A stretch of 64,000 nt of DNA, taken from assembly GCA_900541895.1 (NCBI GenBank), contig UWSI01000006.1, positions 8,065 through 72,064 of the forward strand. Direction: 5' to 3'. Each line of letters begins with the position of its first letter. Positions within the stretch are counted from its first letter, which is position 1. The DNA is from an uncultured Actinomyces sp. GTDB lineage: Bacteria; Actinomycetota; Actinomycetes; Actinomycetales; Actinomycetaceae. Shown here one piece after another: positions 15,808 through 23,557 of this stretch. The notes below the pieces were generated by a model. The model made no database searches, was not told where the DNA came from, and worked only from the letters and a program-made list of their open reading frames with translations. Made by a program: the position numbers and the translations under genes.

Positions 15808-17730
15808 ATGACCATCCGCGAAGATCTACGAAATGTCGCGATTGTTGCACACGTTGACCACGGCAAGACCACCTTGGTTGATGCGATGTTGTGGCAGTCG
15901 GGTGCTTTCAATGAGCGCGACACGGTTGAGAAGACCGGTGAACGCGTGATGGATTCAGGCGATCTTGAACGCGAAAAGGGCATCACGATTCTCGCCAAGA
16001 ACACTGCGGTCCACTATCGCGGTCCCGCCGCTCAAAAGCTCGGGCTCGAAGGTGGCGTGGTCATTAACGTCATCGACACCCCCGGACACGCAGACTTTGG
16101 TGGTGAAGTTGAGCGTGGCCTATCCATGGTTGACGGCGTCGTTCTGCTTGTCGATTCCTCTGAAGGCCCTCTCCCGCAGACCCGTTTCGTTCTTCGTAAG
16201 GCCCTGCAAGCCCAGCTTCCCGTCGTGATCGTTGTCAATAAGGTTGACCGTCCCGATGCGCGTATCGATGAGGTCGTCTCGGAAACCCAGGACCTGCTTC
16301 TTGCATTGGCTGAGGACCTCATGAGCGAAGGCGTTGATGCCGATGTTGACTCGCTGCTGGATGTCCCCGTTGTCTACGCCTCGGCAAAGGCAGGGAAATC
16401 CTCGCTGACCAACCCCGGCGACGGCAATATCCCCACAGAGGATCTCGAGCCTCTCTTTGAGACGATCCTTCAGCGTATTCCCGGCCCTGAATATGAGGAA
16501 GGCGCACCCCTGCAGGCACACGTGACGAACCTTGATGCTTCGCCCTTCCTCGGTCGCCTCGCTCTGCTGCGTATCCACAACGGTACTCTGCGTAAGGGCG
16601 AAACCGTTGGTCTGGCTCGCCACGACGGAACGATCAAGCCTGTTCGAATCACCGAGCTTCTTCGCACCGAAGGCCTGGAGCGTCTTCCTGCCGAAACCGC
16701 TGAGCCCGGCGATATCGTTGCGGTAGCCGGTATCGAAGACATCACTATCGGTGAGTCTCTGGTTGACCTCGATGATCCTCGCCCCCTGCCCTTGATCACC
16801 GTTGATGATCCCGCGATCTCGATGACGATCGGTATTAACACTTCTCCCATGGCTGGGCGAGTCAAGGGCGCAAAGGTGACCGCGCGTCAGGTGAAGGATC
16901 GCTTGGATCGCGAACTCATCGGTAACGTTTCCATTCGAGTTCTGCCCACCGAACGTCCCGACGCATGGGAAGTTCAGGGACGTGGTGAACTTGCTCTGGC
17001 AATTCTTGTTGAGCAGATGCGCCGTGAAGGCTTCGAACTTACCGTTGGTAAGCCGCAGGTTGTCACCAAGACCATTGACGGTGTGCGCAGTGAGCCCATG
17101 GAGCGTATGACCATTGATATCCCCGAGGAATACCTCGGCTCTGTCACCCAGCTGATGGCTCAGCGTAAGGGGCGCATGGAGACCATGGCCAACCATGGTT
17201 CGGGTTGGATTCGCTTGGAATTTGTTGTTCCCGCTCGAGGCCTGATTGGTTTCCGTACGCGTTTCCTCACCGAGACCCGCGGTACCGGTATCGCCTCGTC
17301 TATTGCCGAGGGCTACGCACCGTGGCAGGGCGCAATTGAGCAGCGCTTGACCGGCTCGCTTGTTGCGGACCGCGCAGGCCAGGCCACCCCCTACGCGATG
17401 ACGAACCTTCAAGAGCGCGGCTCCTTCATTGTTGAGCCGGGTTCGGAGGTCTATGAAGGCCAGGTTGTTGGTGAGAATCCTCGCGGCGAGGATATGGATG
17501 TCAATATCTGCCGCGAGAAGAAGCAGACCAACACGCGTAGTGCGACCGCTGATGTCTACGAGTCCTTGACGCCTTCTCGCAAACTTACCTTGGAAGAGTC
17601 CCTGGAGTTTGCGGCTAACGATGAGTGCGTTGAAGTGACTCCCGAGGCCGTGCGTGTGCGCAAGGTCGTCTTGGACGCTCAGGAGCGCTTCAAGATTGCC
17701 GCTCGCGAGCGTCGTCAGAACAAGGACTGA
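15808..17730 (+). CDS. typA: translational GTPase TypA/BipA
   Basis: TypA is a ribosome-binding GTPase linked to stress adaptation and 50S assembly. The 640-residue protein has the full EF-G-like GTPase domain: P-loop AHVDHGKTT, switch GITI, DTPGHADF, NKVDRPDAR and SAKAG. These are followed by domain II, an EF-G C-terminal domain and the TypA-specific C-terminus (GFRTRFLTETRGTG, FEPGSEVYEGQVVGE-like region, NICREKKQTNTR). The ATG follows AGGGAG by 6 nt. The coding bias is strong (few A/T-ending rare codons), as expected for high expression. The 3' end faces the SH3-like gene. Confidence 0.97.
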   Translation: MTIREDLRNVAIVAHVDHGKTTLVDAMLWQSGAFNERDTVEKTGERVMDSGDLEREKGITILAKNTAVHYRGPAAQKLGLEGGVVINVIDTPGHADFGGEVERGLSMVDGVVLLVDSSEGPLPQTRFVLRKALQAQLPVVIVVNKVDRPDARIDEVVSETQDLLLALAEDLMSEGVDADVDSLLDVPVVYASAKAGKSSLTNPGDGNIPTEDLEPLFETILQRIPGPEYEEGAPLQAHVTNLDASPFLGRLALLRIHNGTLRKGETVGLARHDGTIKPVRITELLRTEGLERLPAETAEPGDIVAVAGIEDITIGESLVDLDDPRPLPLITVDDPAISMTIGINTSPMAGRVKGAKVTARQVKDRLDRELIGNVSIRVLPTERPDAWEVQGRGELALAILVEQMRREGFELTVGKPQVVTKTIDGVRSEPMERMTIDIPEEYLGSVTQLMAQRKGRMETMANHGSGWIRLEFVVPARGLIGFRTRFLTETRGTGIASSIAEGYAPWQGAIEQRLTGSLVADRAGQATPYAMTNLQERGSFIVEPGSEVYEGQVVGENPRGEDMDVNICREKKQTNTRSATADVYESLTPSRKLTLEESLEFAANDECVEVTPEAVRVRKVVLDAQERFKIAARERRQNKD

Positions 17731-17761
17731 GTCCGGCCTCGGCCCCGATAGGCTGTCAAAG

Positions 17762-17781
17762 CTAACTGAAGTTCAAGTTAG
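17762..17781. terminator. weak bidirectional hairpin between typA and the SH3-like gene
   Basis: CTAACT and AGTTAG form a 6-bp stem around an 8-nt loop in a 47-bp convergent gap. The arm includes the TAA stop of the minus-strand gene. A GGCCTCG heptamer copy lies just upstream at 17735-17741, right behind the typA stop. Confidence 0.35.
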
Positions 17782-18092
17782 ATCTGCGGCGGGGGAGGGA
17801 CGCGCTTCCCGGTGACCATGGTTCGCGCATCGACACGAACCTGGCCGCGTCGAGTCTCGATGACTACGTGGGTTGGGGCAGCTTCGATGAGCGTTCCCAG
17901 TGCATCGTGAAGACCATCGTCTAGACGATAGCGGACGACCACGCGGGAGCCCACTCCCAATTGCATCCACGGAAGATTGGGAATTGCGTGCGTTTCGTGT
18001 CGCGTAAAAGCTTCGGCTTGGACATGCTCCGCAGGACTGATCTTTTCCCTATTTTCGGGGGAAGAAGGCTGCTCGTTCGCGTGGTTCTTCAT
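17778..18092 (-). CDS. small SH3-like-barrel protein (resembles N-terminal domain of Rv0428c-type acetyltransferases)
   Basis: The 104-residue protein has an acidic/polar first third and a C-terminal beta domain with GSRVVVRYRLDDG, DALGTLIEAAPTHVVIETRRG, and VRVDARTMVTGKRVPPPP. That pattern recalls the SH3-like N-terminal domain of actinobacterial GNAT proteins (Rv0428c group). No acetyltransferase domain follows. The ATG at 18092 lies 7 nt after TATTAT, so the mRNA is probably leaderless; an upstream ATG at 18134 would run into the fdxA promoter. In many actinobacteria such a gene is adjacent to fdxA-dapC. Function unknown; domain assignment is by pattern. Confidence 0.7.
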   Translation of the reverse strand: MKNHANEQPSSPENREKISPAEHVQAEAFTRHETHAIPNLPWMQLGVGSRVVVRYRLDDGLHDALGTLIEAAPTHVVIETRRGQVRVDARTMVTGKRVPPPPQI

Positions 18093-18144
18093 GTTGGCGA
18101 TAATAGAATGAAGTGGTTGTCCAACCCAGTCCAAGGAGGAATTA
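18093..18144. promoter_or_regulatory. overlapping divergent -10 elements for fdxA and the SH3-like gene
   Basis: Plus-strand GATAAT (18099-18104) suits an fdxA leader of about 34 nt that contains AAGGAGG. The minus-strand TATTAT uses 18100-18105, one base shifted, and is 7 nt from the ATG at 18092. The two -10 boxes therefore share five base pairs. Confidence 0.5.
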
Positions 18145-18477
18145 ATGACTTACGTCATTGCCCAGCCCTGTGTTGATGTTAAGGACCGGGCCTGCGTTGA
18201 TGAGTGCCCCGTCGACTGCATTTACGAGGGCGAGCGTACCCTGTACATCCACCCCGATGAGTGCGTGGACTGCGGTGCGTGCGAACCGGTCTGCCCGACC
18301 GAAGCAATCTTCTACGAGGATGACCTCCCCAGTGAATGGTCCGATTACCTGCAGGCCAACGCCGATTTCTTTGTTGATCTGGGCAGCCCCGGTGGCGCGC
18401 AGAAGACCGGTCCTCAGCCCTTCGATGTTCCGTGGATCAGCGAGCTTCCTCCGCAGAACGAAGATTGGGATAAGTAA
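18145..18477 (+). CDS. fdxA: seven-iron ferredoxin
   Basis: This is a soluble electron carrier with one 3Fe-4S and one 4Fe-4S cluster. The 110-residue protein carries eight cysteines in the classical spacing: Cys9, 17, 21 and 25 in the first half, and 40, 43, 46 and 50 in CVDCGACEPVCP. The C-terminal extension (EWSDYLQANADFF) is typical of actinobacterial FdxA. AAGGAGG precedes the ATG by 6 nt. It is followed after 8 nt by dapC, the usual actinobacterial order. The redox partner is unknown. Confidence 0.96.
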   Translation: MTYVIAQPCVDVKDRACVDECPVDCIYEGERTLYIHPDECVDCGACEPVCPTEAIFYEDDLPSEWSDYLQANADFFVDLGSPGGAQKTGPQPFDVPWISELPPQNEDWDK

Positions 18478-18485
18478 GGAAACAC

Positions 18486-19628
18486 ATGAGCGTCCTTCCG
18501 CGCCCACTCGATCTGCCCTCATTCCCTTGGGATCAGCTCACCCCTTACCGTAAACGGGCAGCTGAACATCCCGGTGGTGTGTGTGATCTATCGATTGGAA
18601 CTCCGGTTGATCCCACTCCCGCGCTTATTCAGGATGCGCTTCAAGAGCATGCGGATGCGCCGGGATATCCGACCGTGATTGGCACTCCTGAGCTTCGTCA
18701 CGCAATTCTTGCGTGGGGAAAGCGGCGGAACATGGTGGACGTTGGATTGCAGGGCGTTGTGCCGTCTATCGGCTCCAAGGAAGCCGTGGCATGGCTTCCC
18801 TTCCTTTTGGGAGTGCGCCCCGGAGATGCGGTTTTATTCCCGCAGGCCTCGTATCCGACCTATGACATCAGTGCGCGTTTAGCGGGTGCAACTCCACTCC
18901 CGGTGGACCCGACTGACCCCTCGTCGTGGCCCGATGCTCAGCTTGTATGGCTGAACTCGCCGGGTAACCCAGATGGCCATGTCCTCACGCTTGATCAGCT
19001 GCGTGCGGTCGTCCAGTGGGCTCGCAGTCATGACGCAGTCGTGATTTCTGATGAGTGCTACTCGGCTTTGGCGTGGGAGGAGCCTTTCCTTCACGAGGGC
19101 GTGCCTTCGCTGCTTGATGAAGGAGTCTGTGATGGAGATCCTCGTTCCCTGATCGTGCTGTATTCGCTGTCTAAGCAGTCGAATCTAGCTGGTTACCGTG
19201 CAGCGTTGATGTACGGGGATCCCGAGCTTCTCGCTCCTGTTATTGAAGTGCGCAAGCACTCGGGGATGATGGTTCCTGCTCCAGTGCAAGCCGCAATGCG
19301 CGTTGCGCTGGAAGATACCGAACACGTTGAGGCACAGCGTCAGGTGTATGCGCGCCGACGTGAAATCTTGATCGATGCTGTTGAACGCACTGGTCTTGAG
19401 CGCGACAAGGATTCGGCTGCGGGCCTTTACCTGTGGGTGAGAGATCCCCAAGGCGACCTTGATTCCTGGCAGCTCGTTGATGCTTTCGCCCTGCGGGGGA
19501 TTGTCGTTGCTCCCGGTGATTTTTATGGCGAGGCCGGGGTGGGCTTTGTGCGCGTAGCCCTGACCGCCACCGATGAGCGCGTTGCCGAGGCCGCAAGCCG
19601 GTTGATCGCCCAGCCGATCCGAGCGTGA
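18486..19628 (+). CDS. dapC: N-succinyldiaminopimelate aminotransferase
   Basis: DapC is a PLP enzyme that transaminates N-succinyl-2-amino-6-ketopimelate in the lysine/diaminopimelate (peptidoglycan) pathway. The 380-residue fold-type I aminotransferase starts LPSFPWDQLTPYRKRA, typical of actinobacterial DapC. It has the cofactor lysine at about Lys230 in LYSLSKQSNLAGYRAAL, the SPGNPDG motif, and the C-terminal arginine region FVRVALT. AAGGA lies 6 nt before the ATG. It is cotranscribed with fdxA (8-nt gap). Downstream, a TGACGC/GCGTCA stem (19626-19653) separates it from convergent maf. Confidence 0.93.
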   Translation: MSVLPRPLDLPSFPWDQLTPYRKRAAEHPGGVCDLSIGTPVDPTPALIQDALQEHADAPGYPTVIGTPELRHAILAWGKRRNMVDVGLQGVVPSIGSKEAVAWLPFLLGVRPGDAVLFPQASYPTYDISARLAGATPLPVDPTDPSSWPDAQLVWLNSPGNPDGHVLTLDQLRAVVQWARSHDAVVISDECYSALAWEEPFLHEGVPSLLDEGVCDGDPRSLIVLYSLSKQSNLAGYRAALMYGDPELLAPVIEVRKHSGMMVPAPVQAAMRVALEDTEHVEAQRQVYARRREILIDAVERTGLERDKDSAAGLYLWVRDPQGDLDSWQLVDAFALRGIVVAPGDFYGEAGVGFVRVALTATDERVAEAASRLIAQPIRA

Positions 19629-19653
19629 CGCTTGAGCGACTTAGTGGGCGTCA
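19626..19653. terminator. candidate bidirectional terminator between dapC and maf
   Basis: A 6-bp perfect stem (TGACGC/GCGTCA) with a 16-nt loop overlaps the dapC stop and fills the 30-bp convergent gap. No U-run is present, so support is weak. Confidence 0.3.
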
Positions 19654-19658
19654 GGGCC

Positions 19659-20321
19659 TTATCGATCCCAAAGACTGACCCACTGCAATCCCATATCGGC
19701 CATCATGGTGCGGATTAAGGGAAGTGAGATTCCAATGACGTTGTGGTGGTCGCCTTCAATGGCTTCGATGAACGCTCCGCCCAATCCGTCGATGGTGAAA
19801 GAACCGGCGACTTCTAAGGGCTCGCCGCTTGCTACGTAGGCTTGAGCTTCTTCATCGTTGATCGAGCCAAAGTGAATATCGGTTGAGGATGGACGCGTGT
19901 CTTCGTTCAGGATCTTCCATCCATCTTTATTCCAGCGCATGTGCGCGAGGTAGTGGCCACTCCACAAGGTTGTGTGTGCCTTGGAAAGTGCCTTTACTCG
20001 GGCAAGGGCAACTTGGGGATCGTGAGGCTTACCCAGCAACTCCCCACCGGCCTCGAGCATGGAATCACAGGCAACTAGTACGCACTCACCTTCGGGGAGG
20101 GAGGCCTCGTCCAGCGATAGCTTTCCCGCGCATATCGCCGAAGCTACGGCCCTGCCTTTTGCTTCCGCAAGTGCGCACACTTTCTCAGCGGGGGAGACGC
20201 TGGGGATTCGATCCAAGATTGAATCCTCGTCCACTTGGGAAACTTTGACGATAGGAGTTATCCCGGCTTCCTGGAGGATGCGCCGGCGGGCAGGAGATTG
20301 TGAGGCTAATACAAGGTGCAT
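19659..20321 (-). CDS. maf: Maf family nucleotide pyrophosphatase
   Basis: Maf proteins hydrolyse dTTP/UTP or modified nucleotides and affect septation. The 220-residue protein begins with the family motif LVLASQSPARRRILQEAG and contains VLVACDSMLEAGGELLGKP (catalytic Asp) and the substrate loop near YVASGEPLEVAGSFTIDGLGGAF. The ATG lies 7 nt after GAAAAT, possibly leaderless. It is divergent from the adenylate cyclase gene, with 77 bp between them. Confidence 0.94.
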   Translation of the reverse strand: MHLVLASQSPARRRILQEAGITPIVKVSQVDEDSILDRIPSVSPAEKVCALAEAKGRAVASAICAGKLSLDEASLPEGECVLVACDSMLEAGGELLGKPHDPQVALARVKALSKAHTTLWSGHYLAHMRWNKDGWKILNEDTRPSSTDIHFGSINDEEAQAYVASGEPLEVAGSFTIDGLGGAFIEAIEGDHHNVIGISLPLIRTMMADMGLQWVSLWDR

Positions 20322-20359
20322 ACTATGAATTTTCCCGTGCAGGCTCAGCTTTTCTTCAC

Positions 20360-20365
20360 TACACT
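20360..20365 (+). promoter_or_regulatory. candidate -10 (TACACT) of the adenylate cyclase gene
   Basis: TACACT is about 27 nt upstream of the GGAGG ribosome site region, in the maf/cyclase divergent gap. No convincing -35 is visible. A short ACAC-TAAT-GTGT symmetry follows it at 20361-20372. Confidence 0.35.
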
Positions 20366-20398
20366 AATGTGTGTTAGGCCACATGCGTGGAGGAAGCT

Positions 20399-21421
20399 GT
20401 GAAGGAAGAAGCAGGATTGAGTCACGATTTTTCGACTGCACACACCAATAGCTCTTCCCTCCTTGGCGGTCCGGCTACCCTTACTGTTGATGATCTTGCT
20501 CAGATGGCGCAGACCAGCAGCGAGGAAGTTCGCGAATTCTGGGTCGCAATGGGTTTCCCGTCCCCGCGCGCCGAAGAAAAGGTCTTTACGGAAAACGACG
20601 CTCGGCTTTTCATTGAATGGTCGAAATTTATTGCTTCGGGGGCTATTGATCAGGCGACCGCGCGTTCGCTTCTCCGTGCGAATTCCCACTTAGCTGACCG
20701 TTTGGGCTTGTGGCAGGTTGAAGCGCTGGTTGAAGACACGATGCGACGCTACGGATTAGATGACACCGCGGCACGAATGTATGTCCTTGACCATATTCGC
20801 GAGCGCGTTGACATGTTTGATGAACTGCTGCGGCATTCGTGGCGGCGTCAATTGGACGCGCTGCTCAAGCGGATGGATCATGAGATCGCCACGCGTGGGC
20901 ATGAGGGATTGCAGCCGCGATTCCCGCTGAATCGATCCCTGGGCTTTGTTGACATGGTTTCCTACACCTCATCGTCGACGATTCTGGGTGGGCGTCTGGT
21001 TGACCTTATTGGTCGTTTTGAGCAGCTTTCGCGTGACGCCGTGACGGATGCGGGGGGCCGCGTGGTCAAGATGATTGGCGATGCGGTCATGTATATTGCC
21101 GATGATCTCGAAACGGGCCTTCGAGTAGCGGTTTCACTTATTGAGCAGCTCGGCGCTGATGATCAGATGCTTCCCGTTCGTGCTTCCTTCGTGCGCGGTG
21201 ATGTCTTTTCTCGTTCAGGCGATGTGTTTGGTCCGACGGTTAACTTGGCTTCGCGCCTGGTGGATATCGCTCCAGTGGGCAAAATCTTGATGGATCCCAC
21301 CACGGCTGCCGCGATTGCTGCAGGTAAAGCGGGGATGGAGTACGACGTAGAAGAGTTCCCAAGCGCAACTTTGCGCGGTTTTGGAACGATTTCGCCCTAT
21401 CTTCTGACCTATCGTCGCTAA
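20399..21421 (+). CDS. class III adenylate cyclase with N-terminal regulatory region
   Basis: It makes cAMP from ATP. In the 340-residue protein the C-terminal 165 residues form the cyclase domain: metal-binding Asp185 (GFVDMVSYT) and Asp228 (KMIGDAVM), ATP-specifying Lys/Asp residues (VKMIGD, GDVFGPT), and transition-state Asn282 and Arg286 (VNLASRL). The N-terminal half is helical and soluble. It resembles the regulatory pH-sensor-like domain of mycobacterial Rv1264-type cyclases and may autoinhibit (inference). I use GTG 20399, which has GGAGG five bases upstream; GTG 20387 has none. No CRP/GlxR gene is in the window, so the cAMP target is elsewhere. Confidence 0.92.
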   Translation: MKEEAGLSHDFSTAHTNSSSLLGGPATLTVDDLAQMAQTSSEEVREFWVAMGFPSPRAEEKVFTENDARLFIEWSKFIASGAIDQATARSLLRANSHLADRLGLWQVEALVEDTMRRYGLDDTAARMYVLDHIRERVDMFDELLRHSWRRQLDALLKRMDHEIATRGHEGLQPRFPLNRSLGFVDMVSYTSSSTILGGRLVDLIGRFEQLSRDAVTDAGGRVVKMIGDAVMYIADDLETGLRVAVSLIEQLGADDQMLPVRASFVRGDVFSRSGDVFGPTVNLASRLVDIAPVGKILMDPTTAAAIAAGKAGMEYDVEEFPSATLRGFGTISPYLLTYRR

Positions 21422-21502
21422 AAGAGTGCCTGCTTTTTTACCTGATCTTGTGATTTCATCCCATTTAGGTCAAGAAATGTACAAGAGATCCCTGAAATCC
21501 GG

Positions 21503-21514
21503 TATGCTATTTCC
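21503..21514 (+). promoter_or_regulatory. leaderless promoter of the response regulator gene (TATGCT, 6 nt, GTG)
   Basis: TATGCT at 21503-21508 is followed by exactly six bases and the GTG start; no ribosome site is present. This places the transcription start at the start codon. Confidence 0.55.
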
Positions 21515-22195
21515 GTGACTACAGTGCTTCTCGTTGAAGATGATCCGGCTATCGCTGGCCCGCTTACTCGCGCCCTCGCACGTGAAACCTACGATGTGCG
21601 CGCGCATGACCACGGCCGGAGCGCACTCGAAGATCTTGATGGTGTTGACCTGGTTGTTCTTGACCTAGGTCTTCCCGATATGGACGGTCTGGATGTTGCA
21701 AGGGAAATTCGTTCCTCTGGGTCCTCCGTGCCGATTCTCATCCTTACTGCTCGCGCCGACGAAGTTGACATGGTTGTTGGCCTTGACGCTGGTGCAGATG
21801 ATTACGTCACCAAGCCTTTCCGCTTGGCAGAGCTCCTTGCACGCGTTCGTGCACTGCTGCGACGCGGCGGCGGCGAGGTTGCAGACGGCGATCTTGTCGT
21901 TCAGGACGTCCGTATCGATGTGGCCGCACACCGTGCTTATGTTGCAGGCAAAGAGCTTTCTCTGACAGCAAAGGAGTTTGAACTCCTGCGCGTTCTGGTT
22001 CGTGAGGCTGGAAATGTCGTTCCGCGCGACACCCTGATGCGTGAAGTATGGGGAAATGGCCTGAGCGGTTCGACAAAGACACTGGATATGCATGTGTCGT
22101 GGCTTCGTCGCAAGCTTGGTGATGACGCAGCATCTCCGCGCTATATCACCACTGTTCGCGGAATGGGTTTCCGCTTCGAAAAGCCCTCTGCCTAA
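21515..22195 (+). CDS. OmpR/PhoB-family response regulator
   Basis: This is a DNA-binding two-component regulator of 226 residues. The receiver domain (1-115) has acidic pocket Asp9/Asp10, phospho-acceptor Asp50 (VVLDLGLPDMDG), the conserved Thr in LILTARADE and Lys in DDYVTKPF. The winged helix (about 130-222) has the usual LTAKEFELLRVL and TLDMHVSWLRRKLG. The GTG start is probably leaderless. The sensor kinase follows after 17 nt. Target genes are not evident; adjacency to galE and envelope genes hints at an envelope signal (inference). Confidence 0.93.
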   Translation: MTTVLLVEDDPAIAGPLTRALARETYDVRAHDHGRSALEDLDGVDLVVLDLGLPDMDGLDVAREIRSSGSSVPILILTARADEVDMVVGLDAGADDYVTKPFRLAELLARVRALLRRGGGEVADGDLVVQDVRIDVAAHRAYVAGKELSLTAKEFELLRVLVREAGNVVPRDTLMREVWGNGLSGSTKTLDMHVSWLRRKLGDDAASPRYITTVRGMGFRFEKPSA

Positions 22196-22212
22196 AGCTC
22201 TGAAGGTCTGTC

Positions 22213-23538
22213 ATGCGTAGACGTGCTGCGCGAATGATTTTGACCGCGGTTGCGGTTGTTGCACTGATTTTCGGTATCCCCGCGGCTGTGGCGTCTTCTT
22301 TGATCGTCTGGAATTCGCAAACGACGTCGCTGGACGCCCGCGTGCAGACGGTTCAAACCAATCTTGATCGACGACTTCGCACCTCGACTCTGTCTGAAGG
22401 TTATGCGCGCATGTGGGCGCAAACCCTTGTGACCAACGGGGAGCCGGCCTACGTCGAGATTATGATTCCCCAGAACCCGCAAGCCATTACTTTGGGGGAG
22501 AGGCTTCGCGGGATCACTATCACTCGAAGCGCTTCATCACCGGATGGCGTCAAAGTGACGGTAATGATTTCAGCGCGTAACGCGATTCGAAGCATCGTTC
22601 GCGTTTCAGGGCTTTTCCTTTTAGGAATCCTTGTTTCTCTGGCTGTTGGTTGGGCCCTTGCGGCGCGTTTCTCGAGGCGACTATCGGCACCTTTGATCTA
22701 TCTTTCGGCTCAAGCGGAACAAATTGGTTCCGGTCAGGTCCGAGCGCGTGTCAAGCCTTCAGGGATCGAGGAAATCGATCTTGTTCAAGAGGAACTTCAG
22801 CGTACGGGCGAGAAGATGGCACGCCGTTTGGCCGCTGAAAGGCAGCTGGCCGCCGATGCCTCGCATCAGCTTCGCACTCCTTTGACCGCGCTTTCCATGC
22901 GTCTGGAAGAAATTGAAATGATTTCGACCGAAGAAGAAGTGCAGGAAGAAGCGCGTTCATGCCTAGAACAGGTTGAACGGTTGACAACGGTAGTCACTGA
23001 ACTGCTGGATACAAATAAACGACAGGCATCTGCAACTGAAGCCATCGATGTTCTGGAAGTCTTTAACACCCAGCGTGAAGAATGGGAAGAAGCCTTCGAA
23101 AAAGCCGATCGCGTCTTACGCTTCACAGATGAGGCAGATATGCCGATTCTTGCGGATGAGGCGAAGATTGCACAGGTGCTTGCAACCTTGATCGAAAATT
23201 CCTTGCGCTATGGTGCTGGCACTACCTGGGTGCACGCGCGCAATAGCGCTAATAGTCGAGGCGTCATCATCGAGGTCTCCGATGAAGGTGAAGGCGTCGA
23301 TGATGAATTGGCCCCCTATATCTTCGAAAATGGGGTGTCGGGTCACGGTTCAAGCGGAATTGGCCTGGCATTGGCGAAGGACCTCATTGAAACGATGGGT
23401 GGCCGCATCGAGCTTTCTCAGGCGGTTCCGCCAGTTTTCACTCTCTCTTTGGCGGCGATTCCCGCTAGCTATGACCCGGGGCGCGTGATGCCAGAGGGCG
23501 CGCTGGTCTCGATGGGGCGGCGCTCACGACGCTTTTAA
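22213..23538 (+). CDS. sensor histidine kinase partner of the adjacent regulator
   Basis: This 441-residue membrane kinase has a first helix at residues 8-35, a short extracytoplasmic sensor region (about 36-130), a second helix (LFLLGILVSLAVGWALAA), a HAMP segment, the phospho-acceptor His218 in ASHQLRTPLTAL, and a HATPase domain with the N-box (LIENSLRYG), G1 (DEGEGVDDE) and G2 (GSSGIGLALAKDL). The extracytoplasmic part is small and has no recognised ligand domain. GAAGG lies upstream of the ATG. It forms one operon with the regulator. Confidence 0.92.
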   Translation: MRRRAARMILTAVAVVALIFGIPAAVASSLIVWNSQTTSLDARVQTVQTNLDRRLRTSTLSEGYARMWAQTLVTNGEPAYVEIMIPQNPQAITLGERLRGITITRSASSPDGVKVTVMISARNAIRSIVRVSGLFLLGILVSLAVGWALAARFSRRLSAPLIYLSAQAEQIGSGQVRARVKPSGIEEIDLVQEELQRTGEKMARRLAAERQLAADASHQLRTPLTALSMRLEEIEMISTEEEVQEEARSCLEQVERLTTVVTELLDTNKRQASATEAIDVLEVFNTQREEWEEAFEKADRVLRFTDEADMPILADEAKIAQVLATLIENSLRYGAGTTWVHARNSANSRGVIIEVSDEGEGVDDELAPYIFENGVSGHGSSGIGLALAKDLIETMGGRIELSQAVPPVFTLSLAAIPASYDPGRVMPEGALVSMGRRSRRF

Positions 23539-23544
23539 TTGCCG

Positions 23545-23557
23545 TACACTGAATTCC
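23545..23557 (+). promoter_or_regulatory. leaderless promoter of galE (TACACT, 7 nt, ATG)
   Basis: TACACT (23545-23550) precedes the galE ATG by seven bases, and no Shine-Dalgarno is present. galE may thus be transcribed separately from the upstream two-component genes, although only 19 bp separate them. Confidence 0.5.

Noticed and set aside
16120..17412. 430-codon open frame on the minus strand inside typA
   Set aside because: It is antisense to a perfectly conserved GTPase with strong codon bias. The predicted protein is His/Asn/Gly-rich and family-less, and it has no ribosome site.
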